A DNA stretch of 60,000 nt from Symsagittifera roscoffensis (GCF_963678635.1 NC_087070.1:31227704-31287703), one strand, 5' to 3'; counted from the first letter of the stretch, positions 1 to 12,164 are shown. A program made the numbers and translations. Notes: generated by a model from the letters alone, not told the origin.

Positions 1-2560
1 CTAAGAGTACTCTGACAGCTCCCATTTACAGATTTGGTAATTACATAATTTGAAGAAAAAAATAAATATGTTTCCAGAAAATTTTTTGAAAAAATCACGA
101 AAAACGTCAAATCTCAAAAACTACAAGGATTTGAACAGCCATATTTGAAGGCAAGCCCTGAGAGCACCCTGACAGCACCTAATCACAGGGTTGAGAATTT
201 CAAATTTTGAAAAATTATGTTTTCTAAAAATTTTTGAAAAAGTCACAAAAAACAGCATATCTCGAAAACTACAAGGAATTGAAAAGTAATATTTGAAGGC
301 AACATTGGCAACCTCTGAGAGCATCCTGACAGCACTCAACTACAGGGTTGGGAATTAAAAATTTAAAAATAATAATAATTTATATTTTCTTAAAACTTTT
401 TGAAAAAGTCATAAAAAACGTCAAATCTCGATAACTACAAGAATTTGAACAGTCATTTTTGAAAACAATAGTGGCAACCTCTGAGAGCATCCGGACAGCA
501 CCCAACTAAAGGTTTGGGAATTTTAAATTTTGAAGAAAAAATAACTTTAATGAAAACTTTTGAAAAAATAACAAAAAAAACGTCATATTTCCAAAACTAC
601 AGGGATTTGAGCAGTCATATTTGGAGGCAAAATTCGCGACGCCTGGGTGTACGCTGATAATAGGGTTCTGTCTTCATAAAATTACTGGTTTAAAGTGAGT
701 TTTTTATAGGTAAGTTTTTTGAGAATTTTGAAAAAAACTTCCACATCTCGGAAGCTAAAAGCTTTCGAGCAGTCGCAAATTAGCAGTGGCATTTGGCAAG
801 ATTTGATACGCCTGAGAGTACCCTGGCAGCACTCAACTACAGGGTAGGGATTTTAAAATTTTGAAGAAAAAAAACTTATGTTTTCTTAAAATTTTCTGAA
901 AAAAAAACAGAAAATGTCATATCTCACAAACTTTAAGGTAAAAATTTGCAACACCTTAGAACACTCTGACAGCTCCGATTTACAGGTTTGGTAATTACAA
1001 AGATTGAAGAAAAAAACTAATATATGTTTCCTGAAAATTTTTTTGAAAAAAATCACAAAAAACGTCATACCACAAAAACTACAAGGATTTGAACAGTCAT
1101 ATTTGAAGGCAAGAGTTGCAAGCCATGAGAGCACCCTGACAGCATTTAACAACAGGGTTGAGAATTTGAAATTCTGAAAAATTATGTTTTCTAAAGACTT
1201 TTGAAAAAATCACAAAACTTCAGGTCTCAAAAACAACAAGGATTTGAACAGTCATGTTTGAAGGCGAAATTGGCAAGCTCTGAAAGCATCCTGACAGCAC
1301 TCAACTAAGGGTTGGGAATTGATAATATTAAAAATAGTCATAATAATTTATATTTTCCAAGAACTTTTTGAAAAAGTCACAAAAAACGTCAGATCTCGAT
1401 AATTACAAGGATTTGAACAGTCATTTTTGAATAAAATAGTGGCAACCTCTGAGAGCATCTTGACAGCACCCAACTAAAGGGTTGAGAATTTCAAATTTTG
1501 AAGAAAAAATTAACTTTAATGAAAACGTTTGAAAAAATATCAAAAAAACGTCATATCTCCAAAACTACAGGGATTTGGGAAGTCATATTTGGAGGCAAAA
1601 TTCGCTACGCCTGGGTGTACGCTGATAATAAGGTTCTGTCTTCATAAAATTACTGGTTTAAAATTTTGTGAGTTTTTGGTAGGTAAGTTTTTTGAGAATT
1701 TCAAATTCTGAAAAAATATGTTTTCTAAAGACTTGAAAAAATCACAAAAAACGTCATGTCTCGAAAACTACAAGGATTTGAACAGTCATATTTGAAGGCA
1801 AATATGGCAACCTCTGAGAGCACCCTGACAGCACCCAACTACATAAATAAGTTTGAATAAGTTGAAGAAAAAAGAAAAATTTTCTGAAAATTTTTGAAAA
1901 AATACAAAAAAAACGTCATATCTCAAAAACTACAAGGATTCGAGCAGTCATAAGTGGAGGCGAGGCTCTCAATAATTGAGACAACTCTGAGGGCACCCAA
2001 TTACAGGGCTGGGAATTTCGAGTTTCTTGAAATAATTAAGTTATTTGAGTTTTCGGAAAATTTTTGAAAACAATCACAAAAATCGTCGTATCTTGTAAAC
2101 TAAAAGATTTTGAACAGTCAAATTTAAAGGCAAGATTTGCAACCCTTGAGAGCACCCTGGCAGCACTAAACCACAGGGTTGAAAATTTCAAATTTTGAAA
2201 AATTATGTTTTCTAGAATTTTTTGAAAAAGTCACAAAAAACAGCATATCTCGAAAACTACAAGGATTTGAAAAGTAGTATTTAAAGGTCAAGATTGGCAA
2301 CCTCTGAGAGCATCCTGACAGCACCCAACTACAGGGTTGGGAATTCCAAATTTTCAAGAAAAAATTAACTTTTATGAAAACTTTGAAAAAATAACAAAAA
2401 ACGTCATATCTCCCAAAACTACAGGAATTTGAGCAGTCATATTTGGAGGCGAGATTCGCAATACTTAGAGACCTCTGACAGCGCCCAACTACAGGGCTGG
2501 GAATTTCAACTTTTGTAAATTGTTAAGTAAGTTTTCTTGAAAATTTTTTTGAAAACACTT
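1..2560. repeat. Satellite: ~160-bp monomers in a ~960-bp higher-order repeat
   Basis: About sixteen imperfect copies of one AT-rich monomer follow each other. Each contains a box like ctacaaggatttgaacagtc, then tttgaaggcaa, then ctgagagcaccctgacagca, then caactacagggttggga, and an A-rich spacer. The gacagc boxes recur near 171, 328, 494, 825, 968, 1138 and 1290, a step of about 145-170 bp. A variant monomer with gcctgggtgtacgctgataa occurs at 641 and again at 1609, and a variant with gacagctcc at 14 and 968, so monomers are arranged in a higher order of about 960 bp (six monomers). Short reading frames here are not genes. The array enters from outside the window on the left. Confidence 0.85.
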
Positions 2561-3736
2561 GGGAAATCCGTACAGCATTCCACTAACGGGCTGCTGATTT
2601 TAAACTCAGTGAAATATCCACTGAAATCAAATTTGAAAATCGAAAAAAATTTCTTAACCATTGCAATATACAATATAGCTCAAACGGGCAAAAATTCTTT
2701 TGTTAAACATGCAAAACGAAGACGTTGAAAAAGCTTAAACATGGCGAGATAGTGAAGCTCGCTTTAAATATACAACAGATAATAGTTTTGATGAAAAAAA
2801 CTACAAAAGAAAAAGAGAAAATGGCACGATTTCTTACGAACGATTAACCACCACATGTCAACCAGTAGATTTTGGAAAGTGGTCTGCTCCCTAAACGGAA
2901 CAAAATCAGTAGCAGGATCATTTCCTTTCTCTTTTAATGCAACAAAAATTTCGAAAGCAAGGGAAATAGCAAACGCGTTTAAAGTGCAATTTTACTAAAG
3001 CGAAAGTTCACAAATCGGATAAAGTGAATTACCAGCACCTATACAAATTTTACAAACACAGGCGAAGCCAAACTTCTTTTTACTTGCAATACAACACATT
3101 CATAGAATGACAAACCAACCGACAGCAATGGAGAGTAAAGCCGAATATTTTTTTTTGAAAAAAAAAATCGAAAAAACTGATTACCAAAAACTTTCCTATA
3201 ATTAGCTTCATTTTGTCTGGAATAAAAATTCCTTCAAAGAAAATAGGGCAAAGAGTAAAACAATTGAATGCAAAAAAGCATCGAAAAAAAATTTAAAGAC
3301 GACAATTCTTGAGCAGACACACGTGGCTCCGCAAAATAAAGAACTTTCAAGTGCTCTATCAAAATGTTTCGATAGAAACCTTTTTGCCCTTCAAACGACT
3401 CAAACAGAGGCCTCTAAGCCGAAATATTTTAAGCCAAAAAAAATCAAAAAACAGAGTTATAAAAAACAACCAAATTGAGAAGTGCGTAATGGAGCGAAAA
3501 AACTGTGTTTCCCTTGAAACTATCCATAATTAGGTTCACCAAGCCAATAAAAAAAGGCCGAAGTAATTTGGGCCGAATAAAGGTTCAAGCGAAAAAAAAA
3601 ATTGAAAAACGAAGTGAAGCTAAGTAACATTACGAAATCCAGGAGTAAATCAAACACTAAAACTAACATCTGAAAAAATGCGTGCAATAAAAAAAATGAT
3701 TCCACAATGTGGTATCTAAACTGAAAAAAGATAAGC

Positions 3737-3868
3737 AGGCAAATAATTGGCCGACAATTGTTATTTGAAACAGAACATTTCTCGCTTGAAAAAACAGGTC
3801 CTGGTCAGATTCAAACTCGGGACTTTTTCCGGCCCACGCATATTCATAACCTTCAGGCTGAGTGGGCC
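3737..3868. repeat. Dispersed repeat copy 1, possibly tRNA-related
   Basis: The stretch caggtcctggtcagattcaa has a diverged second copy at 5569-5590, and the preceding 60 bp also align loosely. On the minus strand gagtttgaatc resembles a degenerate tRNA B box, which hints at a tRNA-derived short interspersed element. Next to it ggcccac (3831-3837) and gtgggcc (3862-3868) form a 7-bp perfect inverted repeat. No A box or intact cloverleaf is seen, so the SINE reading is weak. Confidence 0.35.
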
Positions 3869-5508
3869 GAGAAGGCTAAGAATTTGAATTAATTATGAAA
3901 CAACGTACCATAAGATATGAGTCCCGTGAACAAAGTTATTTACGTGAAAAAAGCCTAGAACCCGATATCAATGTTATTATCGCATTGCCTATCGCAAGGG
4001 TATTCACAATGTTCAAATTAGTCGAGATCCATAGCCATCCAGTGAAATGTTTTCGGAAAATTGTCTGAGAAACTCAGTAAAACAATAGACGCAAAAACAG
4101 ACAAACTTAAATATTTGTAAGTTAAAATAACTCTCCTTGATAGCTAAACAAAAAATCTTGATTTTTGCGTCTTGCGGGGATAAGAAAGACTTTTAAAAAG
4201 TAAACTCATAACACCCTAAAATTATCCAGCAAAGCATTAATTATGTTGAAGCCAAAAATTAAATACATTTCTAACGATTTTGCAGTCTTTGCCTATACGA
4301 GATTTTAAAAATGAAAATTTCTCAAACAGACCAGAACCTTAAAAAACTTATGCCTTTTATAGTTTGGTGGGAAAAGTTAGCCGCAAAAATTAAACGCTGG
4401 ATATCAAAAAGTGTCTACGTTACACTTATCTCGCAATGCAGAATTCTGAGAAAACCAATCCAATTTCATCGCTTTTTTTATTCGAAAAATGCATCAAATG
4501 TTTTCAATAGTTTCGACAAAATACTTCTTAAATACAGAGGCAAAGCGGAGCTTAGCGTCATTTTTCAAACTGATATTAATAACAAAGTAGAAAAAAATAA
4601 CGGATATCCAAACCAGGATTAAACAAGTTATTGCAACCAAGTTCATTGAACGCATAAAAATCCAATTTAAACGTCAAAGCAAAAAATGCTCATGAATGAA
4701 CATAAAGATGGGAAGTATTTATATCCAATGTTATAGCTCTTTAGGGAAAAACAGTGACCACCATAGGCAATTATACCTCATGAACAACAAAAACAATAAC
4801 GGAAATTTAAGAAACCCTTTGTTAAAATAGTTATTTATGGAAAAAATTGAATAAAAAGACGCCCTCTTCACCAATCAAACTCCTGGTCACGCAAATAGCC
4901 ATTCAATTGTCTTAAAAAGCACTTGCAAACTATATTATTTGCTCAAATTATTCCTAAAAAGCTTTAATTGCGGTTTCTCTCACGTTTCCCAAAACTAAAC
5001 AACCGGTGCTTTTTTTACACAAGGAGTCGAAGCAGAGCTTCGCACCACAGTTTGCGATACCATGCCTGGAAAAAAATTTGAAAACCTAAATAATTACAAC
5101 TTTACTAAACTTTGTCTAGAATGATGTTCAATTTGAGGAGAGCACGTCTACAACACAACCCCCCGGCAAAAATGTTCCAAAAAAATAATCGAACAACACG
5201 AAAAAGAAATTGTTTATGAAAAATTTTAAGCTATAACTTCTGAAACTCTGTTATTTTTTGGCCCTCCTTTTTCGGAATTGCGCAACATGGTAATAATCTA
5301 ATAAGAATCAAAAATAGGTCAAAAAACCGTTAAAATAAACGCCGAGACTATTTAGGCCGCAGAAAACTTCTAAGCGAGAAAAAAAGATCTTATACAAATC
5401 AGTTTTTAGTTTAAATTATTTCAAAAGAATCAAACACTTTCAGTTACAATAAAATTAGGTTAGAGTACAAGAAAGGTACAAAATGTGGAAACTAGGCCGG
5501 CAAAACAT

Positions 5509-5605
5509 CAGCAAACAACTGATAGGCCGATGATTTTTCTAATACTAACTATTTAGGGTTTTAAAAAACAGGCGCTGACCAGATTCGAATTTAGGCCTTT
5601 CGCTG
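5509..5605. repeat. Dispersed repeat copy 2, possibly tRNA-related
   Basis: Diverged partner of the copy at 3737. It shares aaaaaacagg followed by a ctgaccagattcgaa-like box; on the minus strand this reads ttcgaatctggtc, closer to a B box than in copy 1. The flanking inverted repeat of copy 1 is not kept. Confidence 0.3.
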
Positions 5606-7256
5606 AAAATTACCCTCCGTAACCAGTAGTTAAATTTGAATTATCAAGAAAATAAACTGAGCATGTTTGCTGCAGAATTGAATGCTGCACAAATGATAAC
5701 TGCATAAAAATGATTCAGTGAAACCAAAAAAATGATTCAATGAACACGAAAAAAGTCTATATTTATGCTATTAAATAAGTCTTTGTATAAGTCTTTATAA
5801 AGATTTAAGATTTATGCTGTTTTCCGAGATGTAGAAGCCAAATTCGACCTTGAAAAATGATTTTTTTGAAAATCCATCCTCGCTCGTTGAAATGCCAAAA
5901 ACGAAAGATCAATTCTTTAATTAGCGAATCTATTCCTTAAAAATCTTTCTTTTTTGGCATTACATTGATTAATGCTTGAGGGTGCCAACAGAGTTACTAT
6001 TTAGAAACAATCGTTGACAGGCGAAGTTGCAGCCCACAAACACCAGCGAAAACAGCAACATGATCTAAAAGGCAAAGTAGCGCAACAAAGAGTAAAAACG
6101 CGGAAACCTGGAAAAGGCCAGGAAAAACTTTTTACGTTGGCAGACTATTTCAACACCTCATTTGCAGCAAATTTCAGATTGAATTTTTCTGCTTGCTGCT
6201 CGCATTTTTTCTCCTTAATTTACACCTGAGAAGAGTAAACGGAAATCATTTTTTTTGAAGCCGTTTATTCTCGTTTATTCAGCGTTCACAGACTAGTCTC
6301 GCTTTTTGCCGCACTGGCGTATCACTTGATTTTTTCAAATTTTCAGCCCGAAAATTTAAAGAAGAACCAGTTTTTGTTATTTATTGAAAATAAAAATGAA
6401 ATTTTAACAATCCTTTTAATCATTACAAACATTAGTTAACTCAATAATTCATTACACGGCCCTGTAGTTAGAAACAAAAAATTATTCATCTGAATACCAA
6501 GAACATCAGCAATATACAGTTGGAAGTGTCAATTAAATTGAGATGAAAGAAAAAGCGCCTGATTTTGAAAAATTTGCCAAGAGAAAAAACATGGCATTAA
6601 GGCAAATTTGAATTTCATTGAAGCTTTATAAAAACCACCTTTTTCTATGAAACTCTGGGATATTTAAACATTTTCTAAAGTAAGGTCTTCTTGTTTTTTG
6701 CGGAATTTTCACTCTGGTTACTTTTGGAGAGATAATTTGACTTCGCTTTAGCGCATTAATTTGAAATGAACTTCAAGGATCGAACCAAGGGTGAAAAGAA
6801 AAAGAACAACCAATCATTTTCAACACCTTAGTCCAGAGAAGGGTGCCTTTTGTATTTTACCACAATACCAAATCATCTTTCATTTAAATAATCTTTAAAA
6901 TGAAGGCCGGGTCATATTTCCTTGCCATTTGGTGGAAGTATTGGTGAAAAAACGAAAAGCTTGTCAAATGTATGATAGAAGCCAAGCTGAAAAAAAAAGT
7001 TTCGAGGCTAAAAAGTTTTTTTTTAACAAAGCACATTATTGACAGGGAACTAAACTAGCTTTGATTGCAAAAAAACGGCAAGCAACTCACAGAAACTAAA
7101 AAAAACCGCGTTCCTTAATGAACTTTGAAGCAAAGTACATCACATCCTGAAAAAGCTTTTCGAAGTTCAAGAACCTTTTATGAGGTACCATTTTTCAGAA
7201 AGAAGCGAAGCGGAACAACGAATACAAACATAACATAAAAAACTAGCTTGGTTGAC

Positions 7257-8359
<1,103 letters not shown>

Positions 8360-9241
8360 TCAACTCGCGTGTTTTTTCACGTCGTTCAATGTTTCTTGAA
8401 TTGGAGCTGTGGGTTCCACTGAGTCGACAATTGTCTCTTGTAATACTGGAGGTCTCAAGAGTGAAATGGGTTCCATTTTCTCCCTTTTGCATTTGTGGTA
8501 GATCCACATAAATAGTGCACGGAGTACCATTGAGCCGATGAACGAAACTATATTGATTATCAATGAGTTTTTCAATGTTAGCCGGTCATCAAAGACTCCT
8601 ACTAACAAAGGTCGAAGTTCCTCATGTTCAGCGCTCACGGCTTTGCTATTTTCCTCATCTGTTCTTGATTTTGAACATTTAGGATTTCGAGCAACTTCTT
8701 CTTTAATTCCTTGAATAATTCGATTCCCGCTTCCGTTTTTGAGTCCTAGTATGGCATGTCCTCCAATTCTGGCAGTTCGCTTAGCAAAATTAAGATGGGT
8801 TCCGGCAGTTGGACATTTATCTTGATTGGTGGGAGCTGTGCGAATGTTGCTAGATCTGATCTTATTTTGATATTAGGCCCTACCAATTGTTTTCCATATT
8901 CCAGTGTTACAAGGCAGACATGGCATCCCGCGAACTTTTCTATTCTACTGGCGGTTGATGATTCTATGTCGAACTCGAAGAGGGTGTATGCAAATGTTGC
9001 TGATGTGATCAACCAAACCCCAAATCCTAGACTTTCAGCTTTTTCAGTTGATGGTAACTGAATCTGTTCAGTGTCCCATACTTTCATTGTCCAGATTCCC
9101 TTTGAAGAAAAGTGTCGCCAGACACGACCCATGCCCTGTCTCAGTAGGTATCATTTCGTGGCAAAACTGATATCTTGAAGATCCAAGGCAGTACTTCAAG
9201 TTGTATTCCGTTAATACTGCAGTTTCCATATTGTCCTCCGA
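8360..9241 (-). pseudogene. Broken membrane-glycoprotein-like gene, C-terminal part
   Basis: Two minus-strand frames, 8746-9132 (128 aa) and 8360-8638 with an open extension up to about 8757, abut in different phases and read as one protein broken by a frameshift near 8750. A third frame continues upstream toward 9241 with another phase change near 9150. The downstream part has a hydrophobic segment (about residues 25-47 of the 92-aa frame) followed by a basic HKCKREK tail, as in a type I membrane protein. The long beta-rich-looking ectodomain plus this anchor suggests an envelope-type glycoprotein of a virus or env-bearing retroelement. No family was confirmed; this is inference. The upstream side is cut at the ATT tail of the adjacent retroelement. 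Confidence 0.45.
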
Positions 9242-9291
9242 TATAAAAATAATAATAATAATAATAAATAATAATAATAGTAATAATAACA
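9242..9291 (-). repeat. ATT/TTA microsatellite, retroelement 3' tail
   Basis: About 50 bp of imperfect AAT repeats (TTA on the element's coding strand). They sit immediately 3' of the retroelement UTR and immediately next to the interrupted glycoprotein-like frame, which fits an element tail better than an independent microsatellite. Confidence 0.7.
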
Positions 9292-9357
9292 AAGGATTTA
9301 GGACTAATCCAAGGGTTCGCATAAAACCCAATGATTGGGAGGTTCAACGTTCGTGTT

Positions 9358-10790
9358 TCAGTTGTTAAAGTTTAGTTTCTTCAAATCTCTACAGTTGTTG
9401 CAGCCACATAAGATCTGCCAAGTGCATGAATCTGATTCGTTGTAGCGGGTTTTGAAGAACTTCGTATAAACTTCCAGCAGTTTAATTTTGCATCCTGGAT
9501 CAAAGATTATGTCAAATTTGAAGTAATCGTTAAAAAGGTTGGCCAGACGGCAAGCTCGAAACCAGTAATCGGATTCACACTTCTTCAGACGTATTTGTTG
9601 GCAGGCAAAATTTCGTGTTGCTTGTTTTTTTTCGAGTACCGATGTCTGTGATGGTTACTTGACTACGCCAGTCTATGTCAACTTTTCCTGTTAGTATTTT
9701 GGCAAACAAGAGAATAACATGAAGTTCTTGATATAAGGAGATTGGAAGGATATCGAGTTTCACGAGCTTATCCTTATAGGATATGTTGTTTGTGATGAAG
9801 ATCCATGATAATGCTTTTCGCTGGATACTTTCAAGAGTACCTAAGTCGCCTTTTTGATGGTTTCCAAAGGGCTGATCCGTAGTTTAAAATTGGCACAACA
9901 TAACAGATATATGCGTTCTTTCTGGTCCAAAACGTCGCTTTTGAAAGATTCCGTTTTAGGATGAAGAGAGCGTTCAAGGCTTTTTCGGTCCTTTTCTTTG
10001 CATGCAGAGTCCACGAGAGTGTGTCATTTACGAGAATTCCCAGATCTTTCATACATTCAGTTGTTTCAAATTCATGGTTTGGCAGTGCAATAGGAGCTGT
10101 ACCTTTAATGCAGAGCACTTTACTTTTTCCTAAGTTCATTGACATGAAATTTTCGTCACACCACCGCCACAGTTTTCTAACGTCTATATTCAGTGTTAAA
10201 GGGTTGTCGCCTACAATTTTGTAGTCATCAGCATAACCGAACGATTTGGACATGACACATGATGGAAGATCGTTTATGAAAACTAAGAAGAAGAGCGGTC
10301 CGAGGATGGAGCCTTGTGGTACGCCACTGAATACTTCTAATTCAATTGAAACAGTGTCATTTAGTCTCACAGTTTGCTTCCGTTTATAGAGGTAGCTTCT
10401 TAACAGATTCAAACAATTTCCACCAATCCCCAGAGCAGCCAACTTTTGTATGAGAAGCTCATGCGTGACTTTGTCAAACGCTTTCTCGAAGTCTATATAG
10501 AAGATATTCAGATAGGAGCAGTTTTCAGACTCTAAGCAGCTATAGATTTCATGCAGATATTCTATAAGGTTCGTTATAGTTGATCGTTTGGGTCTGAAAC
10601 CATGTTGGGCTGATGCCAGAGTTGGGTAAACAATTGGAGTCAGCTTCTCGAAAATCAGTTTCTCTAGCAGTTTTGAAACTGTTGAAAGCAGGCTGATAGG
10701 CCTGTAATTACTCACATCTTGTTTATCTCCGTCTTTGAGTATTATTATAGTATATATATCCAAGCAGGGAGCTTCCGTTTTCCTTATAAT
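9358..10790 (-). pseudogene. Reverse transcriptase of a CR1/Jockey-group element (frameshifted)
   Basis: The 310-aa frame 9831-10763 contains the RT blocks in order: NYRPISLL (residues 19-26), HGFRPKRST (54-62), DFEKAFDKV (91-99, catalytic Asp), GVPQGSILGPLFF (147-159) and YADD (177-180, catalytic Asp pair). It ends early at 9831 through a +1 phase change; a second phase continues with LESIQRKALSWIF and on through 9575-9763, and the C-terminal cysteine-rich end closes at a TGA at 9358-9360. Both catalytic Asp sites are intact, but the missing 5' end and the frameshift make it non-autonomous. The family group is inferred from the RT motifs alone. Confidence 0.8.
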
Positions 10791-10937
10791 CGGTTTATCC
10801 TTCTCGTACTACTTTTATTTAAGAACAACTAAGTTTTCACGGCTTAAAAAAATCTTAAATAAGCTATTGTAAGCCTAAACGCTCACATCTTATTCAATGT
10901 TCCGGATTTGAATCTCGCAATGTAGATTAGAATTGAC
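10791..10937. other. Unique spacer left of the array
   Basis: No gene is seen. The sequence changes into array sequence at acgtctcgcattttcaccgc (10938), which is where every later unit also begins. Confidence 0.5.
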
Positions 10938-11210
10938 ACGTCTCGCATTTTCACCGCAGTCGTTTTACAATCAGCAAACACAAGCCATCATAAAATCAGA
11001 GAACAGATGCCAGGAAAATTCCAATGCTACAGATCGTGATTCTTGCCTAAGTGTCAACAAATGAGCTATTTCCGAGAAATAAATGTTAATACTATATCGC
11101 TACGCTCGCTAGCTTGCTTGTGTAATTAAAAACGCTGAATGATATATGACAAGTTTAATTCAATCCGTTAGAGTCCATTAACAGTCTAGTAATTTAGTAA
11201 GTTCATACGA

Positions 11211-11216
11211 TTTATT
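11211..11216 (-). promoter_or_regulatory. AATAAA overlapping the subunit d stop codon
   Basis: On the coding strand the last codons read AAAAAGAAATAAATC, so the TAA stop lies inside a canonical AATAAA polyadenylation hexamer. No other AATAAA was noted close downstream on this strand. If it is used, the 3' UTR would be only some tens of bases. The same arrangement is present at the stop of every array copy. Its use as a signal is inferred. Confidence 0.4.
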
Positions 11217-11766
11217 TCTTTTTCGGGAACAGCTCGTTCAATTTGGGAATTTGAATATCGAATTCCTCATCTTCACCCTCTTCCTCATGGTGATCATGAG
11301 ATGCGTTAAGAGCTTGCTCTTCTTCGTATGCTTCCGGTGATACCTCGGGAAAAGCTTCATGGATTTCATCATCCGACATCTGTGTTAAACATTTCATAGA
11401 GGTATACTTGGATGCCTGTTGCTTCAAGGTAGACGACCGTGCACTGCCTTCCGCTTTAAATTCGGCAAAAGATTTTTCGTAATCTTTTTTCAGTTTGTCG
11501 ATTTCACTGGTCATTGTGTTCACTGGACGGGAAACTTTCACGCTTTCCATTACTTTTTTCATCTCATCTACAATGGGTTTCTTCGAAGCTCCGAGAACCG
11601 TCTTGTAATGTTCCCAATCCGGAGTTTTCTGTTTCTCTGGAAGAGATTCAACTTTTGCGGCTAGTGCTTCTGATTTTGATCTAAAAGCATTAAACGCTGC
11701 TCGCTGCTCAGGAGCCACAATGTCGGCCATTTTGGTCCAGTTGACTCTGGCTGCTGCTCTTGCCAT
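11212..11766 (-). CDS. ATPsynD: Mitochondrial ATP synthase subunit d, unit 1
   Basis: 184-aa subunit d of the F1Fo ATP synthase (peripheral stalk, matrix side of the mitochondrial inner membrane), which links F1 to the membrane sector with subunits b and F6. The start region VNWTKM (8-13), the PEQRAAFNAFRSKSE stretch (19-33), the TPDWEHYKTVL block (48-58), a charged coiled-coil-like middle (85-120) and the DDEIHEAFPE block (132-141) match the family layout; the tail after 145 is acidic and ends PKKK. The frame is a single uninterrupted exon. On the coding strand ttgatttcag|agtaat precedes the ATG, a plausible 3' splice site of a 5'-UTR intron. An AATAAA overlaps the stop codon. An intronless CDS could mean an ancient retrocopy, but a 5'-UTR intron would argue against that. 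Intact in all ten units. Confidence 0.93.
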   Translation of the reverse strand: MARAAARVNWTKMADIVAPEQRAAFNAFRSKSEALAAKVESLPEKQKTPDWEHYKTVLGASKKPIVDEMKKVMESVKVSRPVNTMTSEIDKLKKDYEKSFAEFKAEGSARSSTLKQQASKYTSMKCLTQMSDDEIHEAFPEVSPEAYEEEQALNASHDHHEEEGEDEEFDIQIPKLNELFPKKK

Positions 11767-11849
11767 ATTACTCTGAAATCAATTTTAAAAAATACAATCT
11801 AAACATTAAATCTTTTTTTGTCTTTTTTTTCTTTTCTTTTTCTAATCAG

Positions 11850-11941
11850 AAAGTCGAAAATATGATAATAACAGGCAAAGTCAGAAGTCCCTTCATCACA
11901 TTATCTAGTCAAAATCCTATGAATTTTCTAGATATCGAAGA
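11850..11941 (+). other. Exon-like module 1 (plus strand), unit 1
   Basis: A long pyrimidine tract runs into ctaatcag, an excellent 3' splice-site shape; an open 92-nt stretch follows, ending at gaaga|gtaaagt, a plausible 5' splice site. Its translation includes SPFITLSSQNPMNFLDIE and is similar to module 2 (12072-12164): NQKV, SPFI, SSQNP and NFLD are shared. It lies upstream of, and antisense to, the subunit d gene. The modules recur at the same place in every unit, but in units 3 and 7 module 1 loses 13 bp. It may be a remnant duplicated exon of an unknown gene, or a duplicated 5' flank of subunit d. Confidence 0.4.
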
Positions 11942-12071
11942 GTAAAGTATAATGTTAAGAGAAGTAAGTCAGATGGTTTCAGAGAAGTAATTCAGAGTAT
12001 AGAAGAGAGTCAGATGGTTGGATTTCAAGCCAAATAGATTTTTTTTCTTTTTTTTTTCTTCTGGTAATCAG

Positions 12072-12164
12072 AAGGTCAAAAGTATCATAGTAACCGAGGT
12101 TACAGTCATGAGTCCCTTTATCATGTATTCCAGTCAAAATCCTTGGAATTTTTTAGATATGGAA
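12072..12164 (+). other. Exon-like module 2 (plus strand), unit 1
   Basis: A poly-T tract and ttctggtaatcag precede an open 93-nt stretch ending at gaa|gtgata. It is a diverged direct repeat of module 1, about 222 bp away. Codon-by-codon comparison gives somewhat more third-position changes (about nine) than first (four) or second (five), weakly suggesting a coding past. Corresponding copies in other units lie at the same offset from the subunit d start. Confidence 0.4.

Larger units (their letters stand above)
2561..7256. other. AT-rich non-coding stretch
   Basis: No reading frame here looks like a protein gene; the longest is about 103 aa with no recognisable motif. The sequence is rich in A-runs and seems to be a patchwork of old, diverged repeats. 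Two related copies near 3737 and 5509 are listed separately. Confidence 0.6.
9242..10790 (-). mobile_element. 5'-truncated non-LTR retrotransposon with ATT-rich 3' tail
   Basis: The minus strand carries a reverse transcriptase frame, its C-terminal extension, a short 3' UTR (9292-9357) and then a TTA/ATT microsatellite tail (9242-9291). An RT followed by a simple-repeat tail is typical of CR1/Jockey-group elements inserted by target-primed reverse transcription. The endonuclease and N-terminal RT parts are missing, so the copy is 5' truncated; the exact 5' edge near 10790 is uncertain and no target-site duplication was identified. Confidence 0.75.

Noticed and set aside
121-2357. 60-88 aa frames within the satellite
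   Set aside because: They follow the monomer period and contain no domain; they are chance frames in A/T-rich repeats.
3775-3870. Possible tRNA gene on the minus strand
   Set aside because: A B-box-like sequence is seen but no acceptor stem, anticodon arm or A box could be matched.
11419-11664. 81-aa plus-strand frame repeated in all units
   Set aside because: It is antisense to the ATP synthase subunit d coding frame and has no independent support; its variation follows the synonymous changes of that gene.
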